DNA of 64,000 bases from Clostridia bacterium. Its GTDB lineage: Bacteria; Bacillota; Clostridia; Oscillospirales; CAG-382. Below the pieces are notes generated by a model. It saw only the letters and a list, made by a program, of their open reading frames with translations, was not told where the DNA came from and searched no databases. The stretch spans positions 26,972-90,971 of the forward strand of contig JAFQHL010000040.1 of the NCBI GenBank assembly GCA_017397955.1, read 5' to 3'. Shown piece after piece: positions 16,660-24,930 of the stretch (positions are counted from its first letter, which is position 1; each line of letters starts with the position of its first letter). The translations under genes and the position numbers were made by a program.

Positions 16660-16883
16660 AAGCTGATGACAAACCTTGTCATCAGCTTGGCAGACTGCTG
16701 AGAAAGAGTACAGACGGAACGAACCGAGGCGAGAACTGTACTGGGTACTGTGAGCTGAGGTTCGTTCCGAACGAAAAAATGTAATAAATGCAGAGAATTC
16801 GGTGATAAAACTCACCGAATTCTCTTCTTTTGTAACATTGTTTTTTATCTTTTTCGTGGTCTGTGCCTTTGTCAGCGGTCTGA
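16660..16883 (-). repeat. hairpin-rich intergenic repeat element, copy B (224 bp, inverted)
   Basis: Reverse-oriented homologue of the element at 3474-3696, with the same order of parts and length within one base. Both ends and the core are highly conserved with copy A. The internal hairpin (AGAGAATTCGGTGA, loop, TCACCGAATTCTCT at 16792-16825) is a perfect 14-bp stem of unrelated sequence to copy A's stem at the same place. The end hairpin at 16660-16688 differs from copy A only in its 3-nt loop, which is inverted (ACC against GGT on the same strand). It lies between the convergent CDF and rsmA genes and, like copy A, its CAGACCGCTGAC end faces the stop codon of a gene running in the same direction (rsmA). 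Confidence 0.85.
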
Positions 16884-16910
16884 AGGGGAGCATTAGCTAC
16901 CCTTCTATCT
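16882..16910. repeat. 29-bp direct repeat, right copy, flanking element B
   Basis: Begins GAAGGGGAGCATTAGCTACC and ends CTTCTATCT, one mismatch from 16630-16658. It includes the last codons and stop of rsmA (minus strand ...AAGATAGAAGGGTAG), so one of the two copies is ancestral gene-end sequence and the other looks duplicated. Confidence 0.85.
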
Positions 16911-17724
16911 TCATATATATTCTGTCTGATATTTTTGCAAGCTCTGCCACACTAAGCTCTTCGCCTCTTACTGTAAGGCTGTGGTCAATTGCTATGATGT
17001 CCTGCAATTCTTCTTTGGATAATCTGTTCCCGAAGACCGCACCCAAAGAGTTTGCCAAGGTTTTGCGTCTTGTGGCAAAAGCACCACGCAAAACTTCAAA
17101 AAAAGTTTTTTCGCACAAGGGTTTAACCGGCTTATCTTTATAGGGAATAAGACTTATAACCGCAGAATCAACCTTTGGACGGGGTGAAAAGTTAGCCGCG
17201 CCAACCTTAAAATGCTTAACCACTTTGGCGTAATAATTTACCGATGCGGTAATTGCGCCGTATCCGTCTTCGCGTGGCTTTGCATAAAGTCTGTCAGCTA
17301 CCTCTTTTTGTACCATAACCGTAATACACTTTAGGTTATAGCCACCCTCCAAAAGCATCATTATTATCGGTGTGGTTATGTAGTAGGGAAGATTTGCACA
17401 AACACAGCAATCCAAGCCGGCAAATTCTGTATCTAAAATCCGGTCAATGTCGCATTTCAGTACATCGTTGTTAATAAGCTTGAAGTTGCTTTGACTTTGA
17501 AAACGCTCGTTAAGATAGGGAATAAGCTCCTCGTCAAGCTCAATTGCCACTACTTTTGGTGCGATTTTAACAAGTTGTTTTGTCAAAATCCCCATACCGG
17601 GACCTATTTCGATAACACCGGTATTTTCATCTGCACCGCAAACGGATGCTATGCGGATAGGTATATTGTCACTTGTTAAAAAGTTTTGCCCCAATGCTTT
17701 CTTTTTTGTAAAGGCTTTTTCCAT
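16897..17724 (-). CDS. rsmA: 16S rRNA dimethyladenosine transferase
   Basis: This 275-aa enzyme (also called KsgA) dimethylates the two adjacent adenines at the 3' end of 16S rRNA. Motif I is VIEIGPGMGILTKQL, motif IV is CANLPYYITTP, and KKALGQNFLTSDNI is the N-terminal signature. The C-terminal helical domain contains AFATRRKTLANSL. The start overlaps the stop of the cupin regulator gene by one base (TAATG), suggesting coupled translation. Its stop codon lies within the right direct repeat of element B. Confidence 0.94.
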   Translation of the reverse strand: MEKAFTKKKALGQNFLTSDNIPIRIASVCGADENTGVIEIGPGMGILTKQLVKIAPKVVAIELDEELIPYLNERFQSQSNFKLINNDVLKCDIDRILDTEFAGLDCCVCANLPYYITTPIIMMLLEGGYNLKCITVMVQKEVADRLYAKPREDGYGAITASVNYYAKVVKHFKVGAANFSPRPKVDSAVISLIPYKDKPVKPLCEKTFFEVLRGAFATRRKTLANSLGAVFGNRLSKEELQDIIAIDHSLTVRGEELSVAELAKISDRIYMKIEG

Positions 17725-18290
17725 TAGTTTTCCTTGTCAATAACGGTTAAAAACTTTGCCCTGCCTTCAACTGCAAACTGCCCGTGAGGTATACGGGGGT
17801 CAAAGTAGATGCAGTCACCGGTTTCTAATACAACAGTCTTTTTGCCTATTGTAACACCGATTTTACCTTCAAGCACATAGTTAAATTCCTGCCCGCTGTG
17901 GCTAACCAATTCGGGGGGAGTGTCAGAAAGGTCAATGGTAACAAGCATAGGTTCTTTATTTTTGTTTTTGTAATTGTGTGCAAGTGCTTCAAATTTATAG
18001 CCAACATAACGGTCTATTTCTATGCCGCTGTCCTTGCGGGTAACGGTGTAATCCAGCATACGAGGTGCTTCACCTGTAAGAATTTCGGTAGCATCAACAC
18101 CGAATATGGCGGCAACGCCATACATCATACTAATGGGGATATCCTTAACACCTGTTTCGTATTCGTTGTAAAGAGCGGTGGAGATGCCAAGCTTTTCGGC
18201 AACCTCTACCTGTGAAAAATCTAAAATATCACGGAGATATTTAATGCGTTCAGTTACTTGCTTTAGCTTATCCTTTTGTTCAGTGTTCAT
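17724..18290 (-). CDS. XRE-family regulator with C-terminal cupin domain
   Basis: A 188-aa two-domain regulator. Residues about 10-65 are a helix-turn-helix of the XRE class (DFSQVEVAEKLGISTALYNEYE), and about 110-185 a cupin (HSGQEFNYVLEGKIGVTIG, GDCIYFDPRIPHG). This architecture is used by PuuR-like sensors of small metabolites; the ligand is unknown here. It is driven by a strong promoter located within the 3' end of the QueG-like gene and is coupled to rsmA. Confidence 0.88.
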   Translation of the reverse strand: MNTEQKDKLKQVTERIKYLRDILDFSQVEVAEKLGISTALYNEYETGVKDIPISMMYGVAAIFGVDATEILTGEAPRMLDYTVTRKDSGIEIDRYVGYKFEALAHNYKNKNKEPMLVTIDLSDTPPELVSHSGQEFNYVLEGKIGVTIGKKTVVLETGDCIYFDPRIPHGQFAVEGRAKFLTVIDKEN

Positions 18291-18315
18291 AAATATACCT
18301 CCAAAATTTACGGTC

Positions 18316-19146
18316 TTAATCCTTCTCGATTATATCACGTTTCCCGTTGGCAGTCAATAAGTTTTCAGCTATAACTTTTTTCGGGCGGAAAGAAAAGGCA
18401 AACTGTTTATATTCCGTTTCTTCCATTTGCTCTATTATTTCCGCAGAAATACTTTCAAGCGCAACACTGTCAAATTCGTATACCGTGCTAAGAGCTGCGT
18501 TCTTGTTGTAAGGGCAAACGCTTTGGCAGATGTCACAACCCCAAACTGTCTTTGTCTGTTGTAAAATATTTAGTTCGTCTTCGTTCTTTTTCTTTTTTTG
18601 AGATATTCCCGATAAACACATATTTACACACATTAAGCTTTTGCTGATGGCATTGGCAGGACACGCTTCTATACATCTGTTGCATTGACCGCAGTTTACT
18701 TCACATTCAAACAGTCTTTCCTCCAGTTTTTCGCTAAATAAAAAACAGCCGATAAAAACAAAACTTCCGTATTTTGAGTTTATAAGTAAACTGTTGCGTC
18801 CTATAAAGCCAAGCCCGCATTTTGCCGCTGCCTCTTTTTCAAAAATAGGGGAGTGGTCGGCAAAGAAAAACACGTCCCCGCCGTAAAGTCTTTTGAATTT
18901 TGGTATCAACATGTCAGCAATTCTATTAAAAACTGCATGATAGTCCTTAATGCGCGCAAAAAGCCCCATATTGTAGCCGTCTTTGGCAACAGTATTTCCC
19001 GTGCGGTACGGAAGCAGTGTAATAATCACTGATTGAACTTTTGTGTTTGGCAAAAGTTTAGGGTTAATTACAGTTAGTTTTTCAAAGTCTATTATGCCGT
19101 ATTCGGTTATGCCGTGTTCGTGTAAAAGATTATTTATATTATTCAT
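18316..19146 (-). CDS. QueG-like double [4Fe-4S] cluster protein
   Basis: A 276-aa protein with the C-terminal double-cluster Cys pattern of epoxyqueuosine reductase: CEVNCGQCNRCIEACPANAI (first set), then CVNMC, and WGCDICQSVCPYNK (second set). An N-terminal cobalamin-domain-like region (YNMGLFARIKDYHAVF, FADHSPIFEKEAAAKCGLGF) precedes it. True QueG reduces epoxyqueuosine to queuosine in tRNA using B12. This one is shorter than typical QueG, and short clostridial versions are of uncertain activity, so I do not assign the symbol. It begins just after the rpsR terminator. Confidence 0.8.
   Translation of the reverse strand: MNNINNLLHEHGITEYGIIDFEKLTVINPKLLPNTKVQSVIITLLPYRTGNTVAKDGYNMGLFARIKDYHAVFNRIADMLIPKFKRLYGGDVFFFADHSPIFEKEAAAKCGLGFIGRNSLLINSKYGSFVFIGCFLFSEKLEERLFECEVNCGQCNRCIEACPANAISKSLMCVNMCLSGISQKKKKNEDELNILQQTKTVWGCDICQSVCPYNKNAALSTVYEFDSVALESISAEIIEQMEETEYKQFAFSFRPKKVIAENLLTANGKRDIIEKD
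18329..18357 (-). promoter_or_regulatory. sigma-A promoter for the cupin regulator-rsmA operon
   Basis: Minus-strand TTGACT (18352-18357), 17-bp spacer, TATAAT (18329-18334), TGA before the -10. It lies inside the last codons of the upstream QueG-like gene. Confidence 0.75.
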
Positions 19147-19160
19147 TTTATTATTACCAA

Positions 19161-19187
19161 AAAAGCCGCCCTGTACGGACGGCTTTT
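19161..19187 (-). terminator. intrinsic terminator of the rpsF-ssb-rpsR operon
   Basis: Minus-strand AAAAGCCGTCC, loop GTACA, GGGCGGCTTTT, then TT. The stem holds one G-U pair on this strand. It lies 13 bp after the rpsR stop and 15 bp before the QueG-like start, so any expression of that gene by read-through must pass it. Confidence 0.85.
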
Positions 19188-19200
19188 ATCGCACTTATAA

Positions 19201-19470
19201 TTAGTCGGATACGTAGGGGAGAAGTGCAACGTGTCTTGCACGCTTAACTGCGGTGGTAAGCTGTCTCTGATGCTTAGCACAGGTGCCGGTAACACGTCTG
19301 GGAAGAATCTTGGATCTTTCGGAAAGGTTTCTTCTCAACTTAAGAGTATCCTTGTAATCGATATGCTCAATTTTATCTGCACAGAAGGTGCAAACCTTCT
19401 TTCTCTTCTTAGGTCTGAAGGGCTTCTGAACCTCGGCCTTAACCTCGGCCTTGTTGGTGTTATTATCCAA
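19201..19470 (-). CDS. rpsR: 30S ribosomal protein S18
   Basis: Small-subunit protein that binds with S6 on the platform. The core reads [19 protein letters not shown], with ARHVALLPY at the C-terminus. It has the Cys-bearing (CTFC...C) form, a possible zinc ribbon. The start is the TTG at 19470: AGGAGG lies 8 nt before it, whereas a TTG seven codons upstream (19491) precedes that Shine-Dalgarno. This gives an 89-aa protein. It is the last gene of the conserved rpsF-ssb-rpsR operon. Confidence 0.95.
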   Translation of the reverse strand: MDNNTNKAEVKAEVQKPFRPKKRKKVCTFCADKIEHIDYKDTLKLRRNLSERSKILPRRVTGTCAKHQRQLTTAVKRARHVALLPYVSD

Positions 19471-19506
19471 AGCAATAACCTCCTTTTTCAATAATCTGTT
19501 AATAAC

Positions 19507-19956
19507 TTAGAATGGAAGCTCATCATCAGCAGAAAGCTCTTCAAAAGAACCTTCGGCTTTGGGAGAGCTGTAGTTAGGCATCTCCGCAACAGGTGCACCG
19601 TATGAGGGCGCGCCGCCTGCGGGGCCATCGGTTTTCTTGTCAACAAAACTGCATTCGTCTGCGATAATCTCGTAGGAAATGCGCTTGTTACCGTTAGCGT
19701 CGTTCCAAGAGCGTGTCTGGAGAGAGCCGCATACAAGAATAGGTCTGCCTTTAGAGAAGAAACGAGTAACGAACTCTGCCGTCTGTCGCCAAGCTACGAT
19801 GTCAAAGAAATCGGTCTGGGGCTGTTCACCTGCACGGGTGAAACGTCTGGAAACGGCAATTCTAAAGGTAGAAACGGCAATGCCGCTTTGAGTTTGTTTA
19901 AGCTCAGGGTCAGCAACAAGATTGCCGACAAGTATAATTTTATTAAAACTTGCCAT
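19507..19956 (-). CDS. ssb: single-stranded DNA-binding protein
   Basis: A 149-aa OB-fold protein that coats single-stranded DNA in replication, repair and recombination. It starts MASFNKIILVGNLVADPELK, has the FFDIVAWRQTAEF strand region, and ends with the acidic tip ADDELPF that recruits partner proteins. A Gly/Pro/Ser-rich linker joins the two. Gene order (between rpsF and rpsR) is the usual one. Confidence 0.96.
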   Translation of the reverse strand: MASFNKIILVGNLVADPELKQTQSGIAVSTFRIAVSRRFTRAGEQPQTDFFDIVAWRQTAEFVTRFFSKGRPILVCGSLQTRSWNDANGNKRISYEIIADECSFVDKKTDGPAGGAPSYGAPVAEMPNYSSPKAEGSFEELSADDELPF

Positions 19957-19986
19957 AGACTCCTCCTGCGTTCATAAACGCAAAAC

Positions 19987-20286
19987 TTACGCTTCTACTC
20001 TTGTGATGAGAGAACGAAGCAAACCGTCTGTAATGTTAAAGATTCTGTCAAGCTCCTTGGGGAAAGCGGGAGCGGACTCGAACTTAACAAGTACGTAATA
20101 GCCTTCTGTTAAATCGTTAATGGGGTAGGCAAGTCTTCTGTTGCCCCACTCATTGACGTTCATAGAATCGGCAGTAGCGTTAGCCTCTATTAAACCGGTG
20201 AACTTGGTCACAACGGCGTTGATGCCCTCTTCGCCGAGAGTGCTGTCAACAATAAACAGGCATTCGTACATTGCTTTCTTTTCCAT
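19987..20286 (-). CDS. rpsF: 30S ribosomal protein S6
   Basis: Small-subunit platform protein; partner of S18. Recognisable from YECLFIVDSTL, NEWGNRRLAYPI and EGYYVLVKFES. The start is the ATG at 20286, which has GGAGGTG about 7 nt upstream; a longer frame reaches 20337 but its extra residues are unlike S6. It leads the rpsF-ssb-rpsR operon. A stable hairpin just before the Shine-Dalgarno could be an autoregulatory site. Confidence 0.95.
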   Translation of the reverse strand: MEKKAMYECLFIVDSTLGEEGINAVVTKFTGLIEANATADSMNVNEWGNRRLAYPINDLTEGYYVLVKFESAPAFPKELDRIFNITDGLLRSLITRVEA

Positions 20287-20312
20287 CAAAATACACCTCC
20301 TTTTGGTCTGTG

Positions 20313-20335
20313 GCCCTGCCTGTGCAAGGCAGAGC
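20313..20335 (-). promoter_or_regulatory. leader hairpin upstream of rpsF
   Basis: Minus-strand GCTCTGCCT, loop TGCAC, AGGCAGGGC: nine pairs (one U-G), 13 nt before the GGAGG of rpsF. S6-S18 complexes repress their own operon through leader RNA in many bacteria, but the CACCG element I would expect for that class is not evident, so the assignment is open. Confidence 0.5.
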
Positions 20336-20373
20336 AAGGAGAAAACAGATTAGTGTTTTCTTACTTACTGTAG

Positions 20374-20402
20374 AGTTTAACAAAACAGTTTGAATTTGTC
20401 AA
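20374..20402 (-). promoter_or_regulatory. sigma-A promoter of the rpsF operon
   Basis: Minus-strand TTGACA (20397-20402), 17-bp spacer, TAAACT (20374-20379), TGT before the -10, giving a leader of about 80 nt that contains the 20313-20335 hairpin. Confidence 0.75.
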
Positions 20403-20487
20403 GAGATTTTTGCTTAACAGCTGCGTTTTTTTCGCCTTTAAACAAAAAAATGCTACGATTTGACAAAAATACGGTCAAAATTTATAA

Positions 20488-20513
20488 ATGCCGCTGCATT
20501 AAAGCAACGGCAT
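20488..20513 (-). terminator. terminator hairpin after prs
   Basis: Minus-strand ATGCCGTTGC, loop TTTAAT, GCAGCGGCAT (20513 to 20488), followed by TTATAAATTTTG. It sits 9 bp after the prs stop; one pair is U-G on this strand. Confidence 0.65.
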
Positions 20514-20521
20514 CTATTGAT

Positions 20522-21640
20522 TTACTCGGATTTTGCAGCCTTTTCGTCAAGTAACTTGCGTATCTTATGCTTAGCATCAAGCAAAGGGGAGATGCTTTCA
20601 TCGTGGCTTAATGTGTTAATGATTTTGCCGATAAACTTGGAAAGGTCAACTTCTTCAAACCAAGGCTTTTGTTTGATTTCGTCAGGAATGTAAGAAAGGT
20701 TTGTGGAGTATATCTTGGTAAGCTTGCCTTCTTTGTACAGCTTATCGAATTTTGCGACACCTTCGGTAAAGAAAGCAAAGGTTGCGGCAACATATGTACG
20801 GTCTATCTTGTAGTGGGAAATCTTCTTGATTATGTCTATAACAGACTCGCCGGAGGCTATCATATCGTCAACTATAAGCACGCTCTTACCCTTGAGAGAG
20901 CTGCCTATGTACTTGTGTTCAACTATGGGGTTTTTACCGTTAACTATTACGGAATGGTCACGACGCTTATAGAACATACCAACATCAACGCCGATAACAT
21001 TTGCGTAGAAGATAGCACGCTCCATAGCACCTGTATCGGGGCTGATAACGGTAAGATTATCCTTTGTAAACAAGCCTTCGTTATTTATAAAACGCTTGAG
21101 TGTGGAGTATGTTGCCATACAATTTTCAAAGGAAGTAAAAGGAATTGCGTTGTGTATTGTAGGGTCGTGTGCATCAAAGGTAATGATGGTGCTGACGCCC
21201 ATATTTTCAAGTTCTTTCAACGCCATTGCACAGTCCATAGACTCGCGCCCCTTGCGCTTGTGCTGACGTGAAGCATAAAGCAAAGGCATAATAACGGTTA
21301 CACGGTTAGCTTTGCCGCCTATTGCGCTCAAAACGCGCTTTATATCCTGAAAATGCTCATCGGGTCCCATATGATTTTTATAACCGAACATTTTGTAGGT
21401 ACAGCTGTAATTGCCAACGTCGGAAATAATGTATAAATCTCTGCCTCTTACGGAGTCGGGAAGCTTTGTTTTACCTTCGCCGTTGGAAAATCTTATTTCA
21501 TCTACGGGGATGATGTAGGATTTGCCTGTATCGGTTTCACCGCGCATAGCAAGTATGTGCTTTTCTATCATCTTGCCAAGCTTCTCGCAGTTGTTCATTA
21601 CAATAATGCCTAGTTTGCCGTGATTTACGCTTTCTGCCAT
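20522..21640 (-). CDS. prs: ribose-phosphate pyrophosphokinase (divergent, long form)
   Basis: Makes PRPP from ribose-5-phosphate and ATP. At 372 aa it is longer than the usual 310-330. The PRPP loop is VLIVDDMIASGESVIDII (canonical enzymes have DDMIDTAGT), and the pyrophosphate-loop region reads TFDAHDPTIHNAIPF in place of DLHAGQIQGFF. MPLLYASRQHKRKGRES corresponds to the ATP-site segment. I read this as the divergent clostridial PRPP synthetase type; a paralogous phosphoribosyltransferase role is less likely but possible. GAGGGGT precedes the ATG. It is transcribed divergently from recA. Confidence 0.82.
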   Translation of the reverse strand: MAESVNHGKLGIIVMNNCEKLGKMIEKHILAMRGETDTGKSYIIPVDEIRFSNGEGKTKLPDSVRGRDLYIISDVGNYSCTYKMFGYKNHMGPDEHFQDIKRVLSAIGGKANRVTVIMPLLYASRQHKRKGRESMDCAMALKELENMGVSTIITFDAHDPTIHNAIPFTSFENCMATYSTLKRFINNEGLFTKDNLTVISPDTGAMERAIFYANVIGVDVGMFYKRRDHSVIVNGKNPIVEHKYIGSSLKGKSVLIVDDMIASGESVIDIIKKISHYKIDRTYVAATFAFFTEGVAKFDKLYKEGKLTKIYSTNLSYIPDEIKQKPWFEEVDLSKFIGKIINTLSHDESISPLLDAKHKIRKLLDEKAAKSE

Positions 21641-21820
21641 TTTTAATACCCCTCTTAATTACAGTTATTCGTTTTGCAAAATTCCTGTGCAATTATATAT
21701 TACATTAAAATTCGACAAATGTATATAGGTGATTTTAACAAAACACTGCAGTTTTTTTGTGTCCTTTAAGTAAAAAAGACAACAGATACCAAATATTAAC
21801 GCAAAATTGTGTTTTTTTCA

Positions 21821-21849
21821 TTGACAAGACATTGTAATTGTGGTAATAT
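21821..21849 (+). promoter_or_regulatory. sigma-A promoter of recA
   Basis: TTGACA (21821-21826), 17-bp spacer, TAATAT (21844-21849). The LexA box begins 5 bp downstream, covering the expected transcription start. Confidence 0.8.
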
Positions 21850-21854
21850 TAAAC

Positions 21855-21868
21855 CGAACATTAGTTCA
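21855..21868 (+). promoter_or_regulatory. LexA (SOS) operator at the recA promoter
   Basis: CGAACATTAGTTCA matches the Firmicutes SOS box CGAAC-N4-GTTCG at nine of ten defined positions (last G is A). Placed over the transcription start, bound LexA would block recA expression. The lexA gene itself is about 5.5 kb downstream in the same direction. Confidence 0.85.
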
Positions 21869-21883
21869 ATATGTTTAGCGGAG

Positions 21884-21910
21884 GTTGCGCCTTCCTTGGC
21901 GCTGTGCAAC
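21884..21910 (+). promoter_or_regulatory. stem-loop between Shine-Dalgarno and recA start
   Basis: GCGGAGG (21878-21884) is the only good ribosome site but lies about 29 nt before the ATG at 21914. The gap can fold: GCGCC (21887-21891), loop TTCCTT, GGCGC (21898-21902), with GTT/AAC closing outside a 5-nt bulge. Folding would bring the site close to the ATG. The alternative is a TTG start at 21896, 11 nt from the site. Confidence 0.5.
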
Positions 21911-21913
21911 ATT

Positions 21914-22966
21914 ATGGCTGAAAAAATCACAGATAAAAAGAAAGAAGCTCTTCAAGTGGCTTTGGCGCAGGTAGAAAAGAAATACGGCAAGGGTTCTGTT
22001 ATGCGCTTGGGTGAAAACGCACGTATGGAGGTGTCAAGTGTTTCTACCGGCTCTTTGTCGCTGGATCTGGCTCTTGGTATAGGCGGTTTGCCCAAGGGCA
22101 GAATTATTGAGATATACGGGCCTGAATCTTCGGGTAAAACCACCGTTGCTCTGCATTCTGTTGCAGAAGTGCAAAAACAGGGTGGCGAAGCCGCTTTTAT
22201 TGATGCGGAGCACGCACTTGACCCTGTTTATGCTAAGGCTTTGGGCGTGAATATTGATGATTTGCTTGTTTCTCAGCCTGATGACGGTGAACAGGCTTTG
22301 GAAATAGCGGAAATGCTTATACGCTCCGGCGCTGTGGAGATTGTAGTAATAGACTCCGTTGCCGCACTTGTGCCTAAGAGCGAGATTGATAATGAGATGG
22401 GCTCTGCAAACGTTGGTGTGCAGGCGCGTCTTATGTCACAGGCACTTCGTAAACTTTCAGGTGCCGTTGCCAAATCCAACTGTATCGTTATATTTATCAA
22501 CCAGCTTCGTCAGAAGATAGGTGTGTTCTACGGTAACCCTGAAACTACAACCGGTGGTACGGCACTTAAGTTTTATGCTTCCGTGCGTATTGACATCCGC
22601 AGGGCTGAACAGCTAAAATCCGGTACTGAGATTATAGGTAACCATACCAAATGTAAAGTTGTAAAGAATAAGGTTGCGCCTCCCTTTAAGACTGCAGAAT
22701 TTGATATTCTTTACGGCAAGGGTATATCTAAAGAAAGTGAAATTATAGAGCTTGGCATAAAACTTGGAGTTATTGATAAAAGCGGCTCTTGGCTTTCTTA
22801 TAACGGAGAACGTTTGGGACAGGGTAAGGATAAGGTAAGAGATTTGATAACCGAAAACACCGCCCTTGCTGCAGAGCTTGAGGCTAAGATAAGAGAAAAA
22901 TGTGCAGGCGATAACGATGTTCTCGATTCTGCAGATGACGACGAATTCTTTGGTGATGACCAGTGA
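21914..22966 (+). CDS. recA: recombinase A
   Basis: Strand-exchange protein and co-protease for LexA cleavage. Walker [10 protein letters not shown] (about residue 66), IDAEHALDP, the Walker B-type [30 protein letters not shown] (loop L2) and an acidic tail ending [10 protein letters not shown] are all present; 350 aa is normal. I start at [13 protein letters not shown] (ATG 21914); an in-frame TTG at 21896 is possible and would add six residues. It heads a close-packed run recA-recX-rimO-pgsA-like-cysS-mrnC-lexA and overlaps recX by 4 nt (GTGA). Confidence 0.96.
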   Translation: MAEKITDKKKEALQVALAQVEKKYGKGSVMRLGENARMEVSSVSTGSLSLDLALGIGGLPKGRIIEIYGPESSGKTTVALHSVAEVQKQGGEAAFIDAEHALDPVYAKALGVNIDDLLVSQPDDGEQALEIAEMLIRSGAVEIVVIDSVAALVPKSEIDNEMGSANVGVQARLMSQALRKLSGAVAKSNCIVIFINQLRQKIGVFYGNPETTTGGTALKFYASVRIDIRRAEQLKSGTEIIGNHTKCKVVKNKVAPPFKTAEFDILYGKGISKESEIIELGIKLGVIDKSGSWLSYNGERLGQGKDKVRDLITENTALAAELEAKIREKCAGDNDVLDSADDDEFFGDDQ

Positions 22967-23577
22967 TAGAGCGTTTTGCTGTTAAAGTTTCGCCAAGTGA
23001 GGGCGAAGCCATAGTAAGGTCAGGAGGTTCGGAATACCGTATTACTCTTGCAGATCTTGAAGTGAGTGGGATAACAGACGGTGCAGAAATAAATGACGCT
23101 GCGTTGCTGTTTTTAAGCGAGGCTGAGGAAAAACTGCGTTGCATAAAGAAAGCCTTTGTTTACTTGTCCTACAAAGCCCATTCTGTAAAAGCCATGGCGC
23201 AAAAGCTTAAGCGTTGCGGATTTAGTGAGGATGCGGTGGAAAAGACATTGTTTTTGCTTGAGAAAAAAGGGTATTTGGATGATTACGCCTTGTGTGCAGA
23301 ATATGCTGCAGCTATTCAAAAGCAAAAGGGATACGGTGTTTTGCGTATAAAAAAAGAACTTTACGCAAAAGGCTTTAACGGCGATTGTATAGAAAATGCG
23401 ATAAGTGGGTTGGATGAAACACCGGAAGAGCTTGTGACGGAGATATTGAGGAAAAAGTTTCCTCACCTTGACCCCGATGACAGACAGGCTAGAGCTAAAG
23501 CCACGGCTTATCTTGCCGCCCGCGGCTATGATTATGAAGAAATAAATAATGCGATTTCCGCTTTTAAAGAGGAGTAG
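22963..23577 (+). CDS. recX: regulatory protein RecX
   Basis: A 204-aa RecX-family modulator that binds RecA filaments. Three-helix repeats are visible: [66 protein letters not shown] and the C-terminal [20 protein letters not shown] repeat. The GTG start overlaps the recA stop, ensuring co-expression. It is followed by rimO after 7 bp. Confidence 0.92.
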   Translation: MIERFAVKVSPSEGEAIVRSGGSEYRITLADLEVSGITDGAEINDAALLFLSEAEEKLRCIKKAFVYLSYKAHSVKAMAQKLKRCGFSEDAVEKTLFLLEKKGYLDDYALCAEYAAAIQKQKGYGVLRIKKELYAKGFNGDCIENAISGLDETPEELVTEILRKKFPHLDPDDRQARAKATAYLAARGYDYEEINNAISAFKEE

Positions 23578-23584
23578 ATGTTTT

Positions 23585-24916
23585 ATGGCAATAAAGGTAG
23601 GCTTTGTTTCCTTGGGGTGCCCCAAGAATTTGCTTGACACGGAAAATATGCTGTATATGCTTGCAGAGGACGGGTTTGAATTAGTACCCGAGGATGTAGA
23701 TGCCGATGTCATTATAATAAACACCTGTGCTTTTATAGAAAGTGCAAAGCAAGAGGCGATAGATAATATCCTTGATGTAGCATGGCTTAAGGAAAATCAT
23801 ACATTAAAGGGTATTGTTGTTACGGGCTGTTTGGCACAACGCTACAAAGAAGAGGTTTTGGAGCGTATGCCTGAGGTTGACTGTGTAATCGGCACAGGCT
23901 CTATTGCTCATATAGCTGATGCGGTTCGTGCCGCATACAACGGTGAACGTTACACTTGTTTTGATGATGTTAATGATGCTCCTTTTTACAGTGAACGCGT
24001 TATAACCACCCCCGAATATTTTGCATATCTTAAAATAGCGGAAGGCTGTGATAACCGCTGTACATATTGCGTTATACCCGATATCAGAGGCAAATTTAGA
24101 AGCAGAAGTATTGATGATATAGTTGCCGAAGCTAAGGATTTGGCGGCGCTGGGTGTAAAAGAGTTATGCTTGGTAGCGCAGGATACAACCCGTTACGGGG
24201 AGGATATTTACGGTACGTATTGTTTGGACAGTTTGCTTCAGGCTTTGTCTGAAATTGAGGGCATACAGTGGATACGTCTTATGTATTGCTACGCTGACCG
24301 TTTGACCGACAGCGTAATAGACGAAATAGCCAATAATCCCAAAGTGGTTAAGTATATAGATTTGCCATTGCAACATATTTCCGACCCTGTTCTTAAGCGT
24401 ATGAATCGCCGAGACAACGAAGAAAGTATAAGAGGGATGATAACAAAGCTTAGGGAAAGAGTGCCCGGCATTACCATCCGTACTACTTTTATCACCGGTT
24501 TTCCCGGTGAAACTGAGGAAGACTTTGAAAAGCTTAAAAGTTTTATCAAGGAAATAAGGTTTGAGCGACTGGGTGTGTTTGAATATTCAAGAGAAGAGAA
24601 TACACCCGCATACGATTTGCCTGACCAAATCCCTGAAAAGCTTAAGAGAAGACGTTATGACATATTGATGAAGGAGCAACGCCGTATACATAAGGAGCTT
24701 AACGAGTTTGCAGTGGGGAAGACGCTCAACGTGCTTTGTGAGGGTTATGACCGCGCGGCGGAAATATATTACGGCAGGTCACAATCGGATGCACCCGATA
24801 TAGACGGTAAAATTTATTTTTCTGCTCCGCGTCGCTTAAAGGACGGCGAAATGGTAGAAGTTGAAGTAACCGAGGTTATAGATTACGACCTTTGCGGGCG
24901 AGCTCTTAAGAAGTAG
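23585..24916 (+). CDS. rimO: ribosomal protein S12 methylthiotransferase
   Basis: A 443-aa radical SAM enzyme that adds a methylthio group to an aspartate of S12. The order is UPF0004 domain (VGFVSLGCPKNLLDTENM, NTCAFIESAKQEA, VTGCLAQRY: three cluster Cys), radical SAM core (EGCDNRCTYCVIPDIRG, CxxxCxxC), and a TRAM domain at the C-terminus. The CPKN and E-A-I-D signatures separate RimO from MiaB. The start is ATG 23585, after AAGAGGAG; a frame extending to 23549 runs back into recX. Confidence 0.94.
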   Translation: MAIKVGFVSLGCPKNLLDTENMLYMLAEDGFELVPEDVDADVIIINTCAFIESAKQEAIDNILDVAWLKENHTLKGIVVTGCLAQRYKEEVLERMPEVDCVIGTGSIAHIADAVRAAYNGERYTCFDDVNDAPFYSERVITTPEYFAYLKIAEGCDNRCTYCVIPDIRGKFRSRSIDDIVAEAKDLAALGVKELCLVAQDTTRYGEDIYGTYCLDSLLQALSEIEGIQWIRLMYCYADRLTDSVIDEIANNPKVVKYIDLPLQHISDPVLKRMNRRDNEESIRGMITKLRERVPGITIRTTFITGFPGETEEDFEKLKSFIKEIRFERLGVFEYSREENTPAYDLPDQIPEKLKRRRYDILMKEQRRIHKELNEFAVGKTLNVLCEGYDRAAEIYYGRSQSDAPDIDGKIYFSAPRRLKDGEMVEVEVTEVIDYDLCGRALKK

Positions 24917-24930
24917 TGAGGGGTGAGTGT

